Shown: in pieces, positions 15,053 through 23,042 of the stretch
How positions within the stretch are numbered: position 1 is the stretch's first letter
Layout: each line of letters starts with the position of its first letter
NCBI GenBank assembly: GCA_046349515.1
Contig: JAXMCE010000008.1
Coordinates: 62,001-126,000, forward strand
Source: JBGPGW01 sp046349515
GTDB taxonomy: Bacteria > Pseudomonadota > Alphaproteobacteria > CADEGL01
DNA length: 64,000 nucleotides
Direction of reading: 5' to 3'
Notes under the pieces: generated by a model
What the model was told of the DNA's origin: nothing
The model's input: the letters and a program-made list of their open reading frames with translations, nothing else
Databases searched by the model: none
Program-made: the position numbers and the translations under genes

Positions 15053-16330
15053 ATGCGCCAGCTCGAGATCGCCCGCAGCAACCCGCCGGCGGACACGAGG
15101 GATGTTTCGCGAGCCTATGTGCCGCCGCTCCAGCGCACGGAAGGGCAACCGCCGCCCATCGCGGCGAACGGCGGCCTGTCCTACATGGCGCTCGACCGGG
15201 AGGGCGATGCGGGGACCACCGCCGCGATCGGAGACGCGCTCGCGGAGATCGCCGAAGGCGAGAGCCAACGCGTGATCGACATGATCGACAAGGCTCCGCC
15301 GGGCCCGATCAAGACCCGGTGGGGCCTCGGGTTCCGCGACTACGACACGTGCATGGAGCATATCCGCGCAAGCGGCATCAAAGCCCCCGAAGGCGGCGTC
15401 GTGCTGCCCCTGCCCTATACCATTTACGAGCGGCCGACCTACTCCGTCGTCTCGTCCAACGCTCTCTGGCGGGACCCGGCACGGGCCGACCAAGCGGCGA
15501 TCCTGCGCAAGAACGAAGAGGACAACCGGCGGCGCGACCTCTATTTCCCCCTGGTGTTGCGCGACGCGCGGCGCATCGGCGAGTACTACCCGGGCCTCTC
15601 GCCGAACAGCCCCGAATGCATGGACCGGCTCGGCGTTTCGCTGGCTCACCTCGAATCCAAGTGTTCGAACTTCTACGATTCGGCGGAGGTGGAGCGCGTG
15701 TTCTATCCCGAGATCGAGACGCTCCTTCTCAAATTCTTCCCCGGCGCGACCGACGCGCTCGTCTACAACCACGACGTCTTCGACAGGGACTACGCGGGCG
15801 ACCGTACGGAGAATCAGGCCGCCAAGAACCCCGGCGTCAACGCCCAATACGTCAACCTCGTGCACAACGACCTCAACGACAACAGCGGCCGCGTGCGCTG
15901 CCGCGAGCTGCTCACCAAGAACCTGCGGAACTTCGGGCGCCCGCAGCGCTACACGGAGGAAGAAGCCGACAGGAAGATGTCGCGGCGGTTCGTGTCGATC
16001 AATCTCGCCAAACCCATGGAGACGGTCGAGCAATTCCCCTTCGTGCTCTGCGCCTGGCCCTCCTTCGCCGACCAGCCTTACATCACGCACTACCGGATCT
16101 ATGACGACCGCGTGGGCGAGACCACCCGCTTCACCTACCGCCCGGACCACGAGTGGTACTGGTTTCCCCGGCAGACGCCCACCGAGGTCTCGATGCTCAA
16201 GTGCTACGACTCCGTGACCGACGGCTCGGTCTCGCGTTGGTCGTTCCACACGGCCTGTGTCGACCCGACCGCGCCCGCCGACGCGCGCTGCCGTAAGAAC
16301 GTCGTGGTCCGGTCCTTTGTCTTCTTCTAG
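15053..16330 (+). CDS. CmcJ/NvfI family oxygenase-like protein
   Basis: 425-residue protein related to the CmcJ/NvfI and GA4-desaturase-like group, cupin-fold enzymes or pseudoenzymes found in specialised metabolism. Signs are the VHNDLNDNSG block near the middle, LAKPMETVEQFPFVLCAWPS and the C-terminal LKCYDS...RWSFHTACVDPTAPADARCRKN with a final VRSFVFF, where relatives read HTAF.DP..P...PR. The start is the ATG six bases after GGAGG; a longer frame with GTG exists but lacks a ribosome site. A hydroxylation or desaturation following the four flavoenzymes is an inference from position. A palindromic repeat lies downstream. Confidence 0.72.
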   Translation: MRQLEIARSNPPADTRDVSRAYVPPLQRTEGQPPPIAANGGLSYMALDREGDAGTTAAIGDALAEIAEGESQRVIDMIDKAPPGPIKTRWGLGFRDYDTCMEHIRASGIKAPEGGVVLPLPYTIYERPTYSVVSSNALWRDPARADQAAILRKNEEDNRRRDLYFPLVLRDARRIGEYYPGLSPNSPECMDRLGVSLAHLESKCSNFYDSAEVERVFYPEIETLLLKFFPGATDALVYNHDVFDRDYAGDRTENQAAKNPGVNAQYVNLVHNDLNDNSGRVRCRELLTKNLRNFGRPQRYTEEEADRKMSRRFVSINLAKPMETVEQFPFVLCAWPSFADQPYITHYRIYDDRVGETTRFTYRPDHEWYWFPRQTPTEVSMLKCYDSVTDGSVSRWSFHTACVDPTAPADARCRKNVVVRSFVFF

Positions 16331-16465
16331 GAAGACGGGACGACGCGGGCGATCGTCGAGCGACACTTCAGACCGCGCGGGACAAGCGCCAAGCACCTTC
16401 GACCGAAGGCAAAAACAGGCCTGATGCCTGCGTGACCCAAGCATGAGGCTCGCCGCGCGACGCCC

Positions 16466-16492
16466 CTCATCCTTCGACGGGCGCAGGATGAG
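16466..16492. repeat. intergenic palindromic repeat, single A-type unit
   Basis: Stem CTCATCCT pairs with AGGATGAG around an 11-base loop starting TCGACGG. The same motif recurs near 22140, 42655, 50600 and 51530. It lies in the 275-base gap between the CmcJ-like gene and the acyl-CoA dehydrogenase gene, which otherwise shows nothing coding, and may also stop transcription. Confidence 0.75.
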
Positions 16493-16605
16493 AAGCGTGT
16501 GACGCCCCCTCGGGACCGCGGTTGCCGCACCATGAGAGCCCATGACACGTATCGGCACTTTCTGGTACGAGGCGAGTCTGTCGGCAACCAGGCGGGGGCA
16601 GGACC

Positions 16606-17844
16606 ATGACCGAGAGCTTCGAGGAATACCGCCACCGCGTCTTCGACTTCCTCTGGCGCGAGGTCGAGCCGCTCGTCGACGGCATCGAACGGAGCCACGC
16701 CGTGCCGTTCGAGCTGTTCGCCCAGTTCCGTGTTCACGGTCTGTGGGGTCTCGTCATCCCCAAGGACTATGGCGGCCGTGGCCTCACGACGAAACAGTAT
16801 CTCCCTTTCCTCGCCGAGATGGCCAAGATCGGCGGCGTCATCCGCGTGATCCTCCACGTGCACAACACGGCCGCGCGGGCGGTCGTCCATTACGGCACGG
16901 CGGCGCAGAAGGCGCGTTATCTGCCGCGTCTTGCGAGCGGCGAGTCCTCCATGAGCTTCGCCATCACCGAGCCCGATTCGGGCAGCGGCGCCGACGTCGC
17001 GACCTTCGCCGAGCGCAAGGGCGACCACTACCTCGTCAACGGGACCAAGCACTTCATCACCAATGCCGACTTCGCCGACCTCCATCTCGTCTGCTGCCGA
17101 ACGAACGAGGCTGGCGGCCGGCGCGGCTTCACCGCGCTCGTCATCCCCAAGGACACGCCCGGCCTCGCGGTCGAGCCCATGCCGCCCATCATGGGCAACA
17201 ATGGCCCGCCGCACTGCATCCTTCGCTTCCACGATGCGCGCGTGCCGGCGGACAGCCTGATCGGGGCCGAGGGCGACGGGCTCGACGTGTTCCTGGGCGA
17301 GCTCGAACCGAGCCGCGTCTTCGTCGCGGCGAGCTCGCTGGGCTCGGCCGAACGCGCGCTCGAGATCGCGCTCGATTACGCCAAGCGCCGCACCACCTTC
17401 GGCAAGCCCATCGCCGCCCGCAACGGCGTGCGCGCCAACCTGGCCGACATGGCGACGGACGTCTACGGCTTGAAGCTGATGCTCGACGATTGCGCGAACA
17501 AGCTCGATCACGGGGCGGCCTGCGCGCTCGAAGCCTCGATCGTGAAGCTCTTCGGCCTCGACGTCGTGCGGCGCGTGACCGACAAGGCCATGGAAGTGCT
17601 CGGCGGCCGCGGCTATTTCCAGAACTATCCCTATCCGTTCGAGCGCCTCTACCGCGAAGCGCGCATCAATGTCCTCGAAGAAGGGACGCCCACGATCCAG
17701 CGCCTCGTGATCGCGCGCGCCTTGCTCGACGCGTCCGTTCCGCTCTCGATCGGCACGCTCGGCTCCGTCGCCCATCCCCACGGCGTCGATCCCGCGACAG
17801 GCACGCTGCCGCGCGGGGGCGCGGGCGATCCGCGCCCGGCCTGA
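16606..17844 (+). CDS. acyl-CoA dehydrogenase
   Basis: 412-residue full-length flavoprotein that oxidises an acyl-CoA to the 2-enoyl-CoA. The central FAD/substrate segment is FAITEPDSGSGADVATFAER, and the C-terminal signature ALDYAKRRTTFGKPI is followed by QNYPYPFERLYREARIN and LEEGTPTIQR, where the Glu before Gly-Thr is the usual catalytic base. About 25 residues beyond the fold (HPHGVDPATGTLPRGG...) form a Gly/Pro-rich tail. It starts at an ATG after a GGGGGCAGG-like ribosome site. No electron-transfer flavoprotein gene is nearby. The substrate is not identifiable; the flanking genes do not form an obvious beta-oxidation operon. Confidence 0.88.
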   Translation: MTESFEEYRHRVFDFLWREVEPLVDGIERSHAVPFELFAQFRVHGLWGLVIPKDYGGRGLTTKQYLPFLAEMAKIGGVIRVILHVHNTAARAVVHYGTAAQKARYLPRLASGESSMSFAITEPDSGSGADVATFAERKGDHYLVNGTKHFITNADFADLHLVCCRTNEAGGRRGFTALVIPKDTPGLAVEPMPPIMGNNGPPHCILRFHDARVPADSLIGAEGDGLDVFLGELEPSRVFVAASSLGSAERALEIALDYAKRRTTFGKPIAARNGVRANLADMATDVYGLKLMLDDCANKLDHGAACALEASIVKLFGLDVVRRVTDKAMEVLGGRGYFQNYPYPFERLYREARINVLEEGTPTIQRLVIARALLDASVPLSIGTLGSVAHPHGVDPATGTLPRGGAGDPRPA

Positions 17845-17921
17845 GGGCCACCATCCTTGCCCGTGCGTCCGGGACGTGGTGAGATCGCCGCTCGCGGCAC
17901 GATCGAGAAAAGGAGCCGGCC

Positions 17922-18593
17922 ATGACGTCGTTCAACCGTTGCGTGGCGCCGTTGGTCCTCGCCCTGTCTCTCGCCGCCTGCCAGAGCACGAAGCCCGAGA
18001 CGAGCGCTGGCCTGACCGAGAAGTATCCGATGTCGGCGAGCGCGACCGCGCCCGACACGCTCGTCTATCGCTCGCCCGACATCGACATCAAGAAATTCAC
18101 GAACGGCTTCTATGTGGCGCCGGTCGAGGTCTATTCCGGCACCGACGCCGAGTTCGGCGATGTGAGCGCGGCCGACCGCGAGAAGCTGGCCCAGTTCCTT
18201 CGCACCGAGTTCATCCGCGAGCTCGGCACCAAGTACAAGATCGCGGGAGCACCGGGTCCGGGCGTCGTGGAGTTGAAGCTCACTCTCGCCGGCATTTCAG
18301 AGACGCGGCCCCTCCTCTCGGCGGCGACGCGGCTCTCTCCCGCCGGGCTCGTGCTCGCGATCGGCAAGAGTGCGTCCGGCATGCCCGCGGCCTTCACCGG
18401 CTCCGTCACCTTTGGCGCTGTCATCAGCGACGGCGGATCCGGCCAGACGCTCGGCGCGTTCCTGACGCGCGTGAGCCCGAACGCCCTCGACCTCTCCTCG
18501 GCCTTGGGCACGCTCGAAGCGGCGCGCATCGGCATCACCCGCGGCGCCGAGGGATTCAGGGCGGCCGTCGACCGCATCACGGGCAAAGGCTGA
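17922..18593 (+). CDS. DUF3313-like lipoprotein
   Basis: 223-residue exported lipoprotein. The signal peptide ends LSLAAC, giving lipidated Cys20 followed by QST, which predicts outer-membrane sorting. The body (DTLVYRSPDIDIKKFTNGFYVAPVEVYSGTD then RTEFIRELGTKYKIAGAPGPG and TLAGISETRPLL) resembles the DUF3313 family of small periplasmic lipoproteins of unknown function. An AAAGGAG ribosome site lies nine bases before the ATG. It is followed after 28 bases by the first TauD-type dioxygenase gene, but no functional link is evident. Confidence 0.7.
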   Translation: MTSFNRCVAPLVLALSLAACQSTKPETSAGLTEKYPMSASATAPDTLVYRSPDIDIKKFTNGFYVAPVEVYSGTDAEFGDVSAADREKLAQFLRTEFIRELGTKYKIAGAPGPGVVELKLTLAGISETRPLLSAATRLSPAGLVLAIGKSASGMPAAFTGSVTFGAVISDGGSGQTLGAFLTRVSPNALDLSSALGTLEAARIGITRGAEGFRAAVDRITGKG

Positions 18594-18621
18594 GTCGGGG
18601 CGAAGGCCGGCGTGCTGCGTC

Positions 18622-19461
18622 ATGCGCAATAGCCGCATCGAGGTGCGGCCCATTGCGGGCGCGCTCGGCGCGGAGATTCTGGGCGTCGATCTGTCGCTGC
18701 CGCTCGATGACGAGACCTTCGCCCTGATCAAGCGCGCACATCTCGATCATCTTGTGATCTTTTTCCCCGATCAGAAACTTACGCCCTCGCAGCACAAGGA
18801 CTTCGCGCGCCGCTTCGGGCGGCTCAACATCCATCCGCACCTCAATCCGTCGGAGAATCCGGACGCCGATCCGGAGATCTTCGAGGTGCGACGCGAACCT
18901 AACCAGCGCTACGTCTTCGGCGAAGGCTGGCACATGGACCACACCTGGCGGGAGAAGCCGCTCTTGGGCGGGCTTCTCTACGCGATCGAGGTGCCCGTGC
19001 GCGGCGGCGACACGCTCTTCGCCAATCTCTATCTCGCCTACGCGGCGCTATCGGACGGGATGAAGCGGATGTTGGCCGGCATGCGGGCCGTCCACGAGGC
19101 GAGCGAGACCCTTTATGCGGGCGATCCCAAGATCAAGCTTGGAAGCCAGGACATCCGCGCCTTCCGCCACGTCCACCCCGTGATCCGCACGCATCCGGAG
19201 ACGGGCAAGAAGCTCCTCTTCGTCAACCCGCTGGTCATCCGCCGCTTCGACGGCTGGACCGAGGAGGAAAGCCGTCCCCTCCTCCATTATCTCTTCGATC
19301 ACATGGTGCGGCCGGAATTCACCTGTCGCTACCGCTGGCGGCGTGGAGACCTCGGCTTCTGGGACAACCGCTGCCTTCTCCACAATCCGGTCAACGATTA
19401 CTTCGGGCAGCGCCGCTTGATGCTCCGTGTCGCGGTCGAGAGCGACGACACGCCGCACTGA
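18622..19461 (+). CDS. TauD/TfdA family Fe(II)/2-oxoglutarate dioxygenase (copy 1)
   Basis: 279-residue enzyme of the taurine dioxygenase family. The iron-binding H-x-D is in GWHMDHTW near residue 110, the distal histidine in FWDNRCLLH, and the 2-oxoglutarate arginine in RRLMLRVAVE near the C-terminus. The N-terminus IEVRPIAGALGAEILGVDLS is typical. Such enzymes hydroxylate sulfonates, phenoxyacids, carnitine-type amines or similar compounds; the substrate here is unknown. A second, same-length paralogue lies 1 kb downstream with a membrane methyltransferase gene on the other strand between them, which points to duplication. Confidence 0.87.
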   Translation: MRNSRIEVRPIAGALGAEILGVDLSLPLDDETFALIKRAHLDHLVIFFPDQKLTPSQHKDFARRFGRLNIHPHLNPSENPDADPEIFEVRREPNQRYVFGEGWHMDHTWREKPLLGGLLYAIEVPVRGGDTLFANLYLAYAALSDGMKRMLAGMRAVHEASETLYAGDPKIKLGSQDIRAFRHVHPVIRTHPETGKKLLFVNPLVIRRFDGWTEEESRPLLHYLFDHMVRPEFTCRYRWRRGDLGFWDNRCLLHNPVNDYFGQRRLMLRVAVESDDTPH

Positions 19462-19505
19462 GCTGCGCGCAACGACGGTTTTAAGCCGCCTATCTCGCGA
19501 ATGAT

Positions 19506-20231
19506 CTAGTAAAGGCCGGGGATGAAGCGCGCCTTGCCCATCATCGTGGCGTCGTAGTCGGGGAAGGCTTCGCGCAGCACACCCTCCTCATGCTTCATGC
19601 GGTGAATCTGGAAACCCAGATGCACGACGGCGATGAGAAGCGTGAGCAGCGAGAAGCGCGGGAGGAGGATGCCCAGGACCGCGATCTCCTCGGCGAAATA
19701 AAGGGGATGGCGGAGGAACGCGTAGGGGCCGCGAGTCACGAGGCGGCGCGCCTCTGGCATGATGCTCGTCGAGCGGCCGAGATAGCGAAGCGACACGACC
19801 GCAAGCCCATTGCCGACCATGATGAGCACGGCCGAGGCGAGGTTCGACTCCGCCGTGTCGATCGTCAGGGGCGACGTCACGAGAAGCATGGGGAGAAAGG
19901 CGCCGACGGCGGCGTGGAACCGCGGCAGGATGCCGCGCGACCGCCGCACGGGCCGCGTGCGAGTCAGCACCAGGGCCGCGAAAAGAAGAAGGAAGCAGAT
20001 GATCGCGACGCGCGAAGCGATCGAGCACACGGCAAAGAGATGGGAGGGCTGCTCGGCCCAGCCTTGGATGAACAGGACGAGGCCGATCGCGGCCGTCGCC
20101 GCCCAATAGAGATAGAGGAGCCCAAGGCCGCCATTGATCGCTCGCTCGTAGATCGTCGAGCGCGCGAGGGAGTCGTACCAGCTCTTCGACCGCGCGACTT
20201 CGGAGAACGAAACCATGCCGTGCTGCCCCAT
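19506..20231 (-). CDS. isoprenylcysteine carboxyl methyltransferase-like membrane protein
   Basis: 241-residue inner-membrane protein with about six hydrophobic segments. The C-terminal part has the SAM-binding pattern of the ICMT/PEMT family: LVTRGPYAFLRHPLYFAEEI, then a histidine-containing helix (FQIHRMKHEEGVLREAF) and DYDATMMGKARFIPGLY. It would methylate a lipid, isoprenoid or thiol-type substrate. Two ATGs lie five codons apart (MGQHGM); the first is used. It stands alone on the minus strand, convergent with the first dioxygenase gene and divergent from the second. The 217 bases between it and the second dioxygenase hold a GC-rich inverted repeat but no gene. Confidence 0.8.
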   Translation of the reverse strand: MGQHGMVSFSEVARSKSWYDSLARSTIYERAINGGLGLLYLYWAATAAIGLVLFIQGWAEQPSHLFAVCSIASRVAIICFLLLFAALVLTRTRPVRRSRGILPRFHAAVGAFLPMLLVTSPLTIDTAESNLASAVLIMVGNGLAVVSLRYLGRSTSIMPEARRLVTRGPYAFLRHPLYFAEEIAVLGILLPRFSLLTLLIAVVHLGFQIHRMKHEEGVLREAFPDYDATMMGKARFIPGLY

Positions 20232-20448
20232 CCTGACCGTGCCGCCGCGGGAGAGCGCCCCCGTCCAACGGGCCCGGTCTCGCGGCTCGTAACTTTGCGT
20301 TAGGAATGCTTGAGAATCCGTTAAGGGCGGCGGCCGCCCCGAGGGCGCCGCTCGCGCGGCACTTCCCCTGGCCGTCTCCGCCCCGAGGGGGTGACGCGCG
20401 GGGGTACTCTATCTAATACTGTCAGCAGACCCGTGGGAGACGCTCGCC

Positions 20449-21288
20449 ATGGCCCAGGACCCGATCGAGGTGAAGCCCATCGCCGGAGCGCTCGGCGCCG
20501 AGATCTTCGGCGTCGACCTTTCGAAGCCGCTCGACAATTCGACCTTCGCGCGCGTTCACCAGGCCCTCCTCGACCACCAGGTCATCTTCTTCCACGACCA
20601 GGACCTTTCGCCCGAGCAACACAAGGCGTTCGGCCGGCGTTTCGGCACCTTGAGCAACCACACCTTTGTCCACGCGACGCGCGACCACGCGATCGATACG
20701 GAGTGCCTCGAGATCCGCCACGAGCCCGGCGAGCGCTACGTCTTCGGCGAAGGCTGGCACATGGATCACACCTGGAAGGAGAAGCCGCTGATGGGCGGCA
20801 TCCTCCACGCGCTCGACGTCCCGCCCCAGGGCGGCGACACGCTGTTCGCCAACCTCTACCTTGCTTATGAGACGCTGTCGGACGGCATGAAGCGCATGCT
20901 CGGCCGCATGCGGGCGGTCCATGCGGCGAACCCGGCTCTCTATGTCGGAGACAAGAATCTCAAGATGAGCGCCGAGGAAATCGACGCGCTTCGCGCGACC
21001 CATCCGGTGATCCGCACCCACCCGGAGACGCGGCGGAAGCTCCTCTTCCTGCACCGCGCCGTGGTGCGGCACTTTGATGGCTGGACGATCGAGGAGAGCC
21101 AGCCGCTCCTGCAATTTCTCTACGCGCATTCGGAGCGGCCGGAGTTCACCTGCCGGTTCCGCTGGCGGAAGGGCGACGTGGCGTTCTGGGACAATCGGGC
21201 CGTCATGCACAATCCGATTGCCGACTACCAGAATCAGTTGCGCGTCATGCGGCGCGTCGCGGTCGATGGTGCCGAGCGGCCCGCCTGA
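20449..21288 (+). CDS. TauD/TfdA family Fe(II)/2-oxoglutarate dioxygenase (copy 2)
   Basis: 279-residue paralogue of the dioxygenase encoded 1 kb upstream, equal in length and very similar throughout. It keeps the iron ligands (GWHMDHTW and FWDNRAVMH) and the C-terminal arginine motif LRVMRRVAVDG. The lead IEVKPIAGALGAEIFGVDLS is nearly the same as in copy 1. The two copies differ most around NPSENPDAD in copy 1 versus HATRDHAID here, in the lid loop that usually sets substrate choice, suggesting different substrates. It is followed after 45 bases by an SDR gene, with an AAAGGGAGAAA ribosome site between. Confidence 0.87.
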   Translation: MAQDPIEVKPIAGALGAEIFGVDLSKPLDNSTFARVHQALLDHQVIFFHDQDLSPEQHKAFGRRFGTLSNHTFVHATRDHAIDTECLEIRHEPGERYVFGEGWHMDHTWKEKPLMGGILHALDVPPQGGDTLFANLYLAYETLSDGMKRMLGRMRAVHAANPALYVGDKNLKMSAEEIDALRATHPVIRTHPETRRKLLFLHRAVVRHFDGWTIEESQPLLQFLYAHSERPEFTCRFRWRKGDVAFWDNRAVMHNPIADYQNQLRVMRRVAVDGAERPA

Positions 21289-21333
21289 TCCGCAGCGTGC
21301 CCAATCGAAGGAATTGAAAGGGAGAAAAGTCAG

Positions 21334-22080
21334 ATGAAAATCGCCATCGTCACGGGCGCCGGCAGCGGGATCGGGCGCGCGGCGGCCCTCGCGTTGCTCA
21401 AGGACGGCTATGCGGTCGTCCTCGCCGGGCGGCACAAGGACTCGCTCGACGAGACAGCGCGCCTCTCGGGTGCCGAGCCCGCGCGCACGATGAGTGTGCC
21501 GACCGATGTGCGCGACCGTGCCTCGATCCAGGCGCTCTTCGCCAAGACCAAGGAGCGCTTCGGCCGGCTCGACGTTCTCTTCAACAATGCCGGCATCGGC
21601 GCCTTCGCGGTGCCGCTCGAGGACCTTCCCTTCGAGCAGTGGCAGGCCGTCGTCGAGACGAACCTCACCGGTCCCTTCGTCTGCACGCAGGAAGCCTTCA
21701 AGATCATGAAGAGCCAGACGCCCCAGGGCGGGCGGATCATCAACAACGGCTCGATCTCGGCCCACGTGCCGCGCCCCTACTCGGCGCCCTACACCTCGAC
21801 CAAGCACGCGATCACGGGATTGACGCGCTCGACCTCGCTCGACGGGCGCAAATACAACATCGCCTGCGGCCAGATCGACATCGGCAATGCCGAGACGGCG
21901 ATGGCCGAGAAGATGAAGGCAGGCATGCCGCAGGCCAACGGCACGGTGATGCCCGAGCCCACCATGGCGGTCGAGAACGTGGCGCGCGCGGTCGCCTACA
22001 TGGCGAGCTTGCCGCTCGATGCCAATGTCCAGTTCATGACCGTGATGGCGACGACGATGCCCTATATCGGCCGGGGGTGA
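21334..22080 (+). CDS. short-chain dehydrogenase/reductase
   Basis: 248-residue Rossmann-fold oxidoreductase. The cofactor motif is TGAGSGIGRA (residues 7-16), NNAGIG is in place, and the catalytic set is the Ser in NNGSISAH with YTSTK. The segment LAGRHKDSL after the second strand favours NADP(H). An insertion in QIDIGNAETAMAEKMKAG replaces the usual PG motif (reads CGQIDIGN), as in a subgroup of SDRs. A strong ribosome site AAAGGGAG precedes the ATG. It follows the second dioxygenase closely and may oxidise its product. The exact substrate is unknown. Confidence 0.86.
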   Translation: MKIAIVTGAGSGIGRAAALALLKDGYAVVLAGRHKDSLDETARLSGAEPARTMSVPTDVRDRASIQALFAKTKERFGRLDVLFNNAGIGAFAVPLEDLPFEQWQAVVETNLTGPFVCTQEAFKIMKSQTPQGGRIINNGSISAHVPRPYSAPYTSTKHAITGLTRSTSLDGRKYNIACGQIDIGNAETAMAEKMKAGMPQANGTVMPEPTMAVENVARAVAYMASLPLDANVQFMTVMATTMPYIGRG

Positions 22081-22087
22081 AAATCTG

Positions 22088-22161
22088 CCCCTCGTGCTGA
22101 GCTTGTCGAAGCATGAGCGGGACTGGTTCGTCCTCACCCTTCGACGGGCTCGGGATGAGGA
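22088..22161. repeat. intergenic palindromic repeat, B plus A units
   Basis: Two stem-loops lie between convergent genes. The first pairs CTCGTGCT with AGCATGAG around GAGCTTGTCGA; the second pairs CCTCACCC with GGGATGAGG around TTCGACGGGCTC. The same two units recur in reverse order near 50600 and 51530. They could act as a bidirectional terminator. Confidence 0.78.
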
Positions 22162-22188
22162 TCGCTCACATTTTCCAGAGAACGAGCG

Positions 22189-23031
22189 TCAGCCCAACTC
22201 GACCTTGGCCGTCATGGCGGTGACGCCGTCGGGTCCCGTGGCTTCCAAATCGACCACGTCGCCACTGGGCACGCCCACGATTCGGAAGGGTGCCAAGTCG
22301 AAGAGCGGAGCCCGCGCGCGGAAGGCGAAGCGGCGGATGGGCCGTTCGCTGTTCTGGCGCACGAGCTCGACGAGGAGCGTCGCGGTCAGCGGCCCGTGGA
22401 CGACGAGTCCCGGATAACCCTCCGACTCGACGGCATAGGTCCGGTCGAAATGGATTCGGTGGGCGTTGAAGGTGAGCGCCGAGTAGCGGAAGAGCAGCAC
22501 CGGGTCCGGCCGGATCGTGCGCACCCACGCGTCCGAGGGCGGCGGCGGCAGCGCCGTCACGGCCGGCGCCGGCGTCCGCTCGCTCGCCGCGCGGTAAACG
22601 ATGTCCTGATCCTCCTCGATGCAGACATGTCCGCCCTGGCGGATCTGGTAGTTGACCGAGACGAAGACGAGGCGCCCCGTCGCGCCCTCTTTCTCGCTGA
22701 CGCCCCGGATCGTGCCGATGCGCTCGGCGGCGCGGCCGATGACGAGCGGGTTGACGAAGGTGACGCGGGACCCCGCGAACATGCGCCGCGGCAGCTCGAT
22801 GGGCGGCATGAAGTCGCCCCGCTTCGGGTGCCCGTCGGGCCCGATCTCCGATTGGGGCGCGCGGGGGAGGAAGTAGAGCCAGTGCCACATGGGCGGCAAT
22901 GCCGAGCCGTTGGTGAGCTCCGACGTCGTGTCGTCGAGGAGGGCCATCATCGAGCGCACTGGACTGAGATGAATCTCGTCGGACAAGCGCTGCGCCATGC
23001 CGATCCATTTCGAATAGGGCGCTTCGGCCAT
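22189..23031 (-). CDS. MaoC/HTD2-like hydratase, likely mesaconyl-C4-CoA hydratase
   Basis: 280-residue double hot-dog protein. The N-terminal half carries WHWLYFLPRAPQSEIGPDGH and PRRMFAGSRVTFVNPLVIG, and the C-terminal half the hydratase pattern FRYSALTFNAHRIHFDRTYA with GYPGLVVHGPL, where Asn, His and the downstream His-Gly are the usual catalytic environment. This matches the HTD2/Meh type that hydrates mesaconyl-C4-CoA to citramalyl-CoA in the 3-hydroxypropionate bicycle. The assignment is strengthened by the Mct-like CoA transferase encoded just 11 bases upstream in the same operon. A general FAS1-like dehydratase is the alternative. Confidence 0.75.
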   Translation of the reverse strand: MAEAPYSKWIGMAQRLSDEIHLSPVRSMMALLDDTTSELTNGSALPPMWHWLYFLPRAPQSEIGPDGHPKRGDFMPPIELPRRMFAGSRVTFVNPLVIGRAAERIGTIRGVSEKEGATGRLVFVSVNYQIRQGGHVCIEEDQDIVYRAASERTPAPAVTALPPPPSDAWVRTIRPDPVLLFRYSALTFNAHRIHFDRTYAVESEGYPGLVVHGPLTATLLVELVRQNSERPIRRFAFRARAPLFDLAPFRIVGVPSGDVVDLEATGPDGVTAMTAKVELG

Positions 23032-23042
23032 GGCCTCTCTCC

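Noticed and set aside
20422..22137. 571-codon minus-strand frame spanning the second dioxygenase and the SDR genes
   Set aside because: It crosses two well-defined plus-strand genes and their intergenic region, with no domain of its own.
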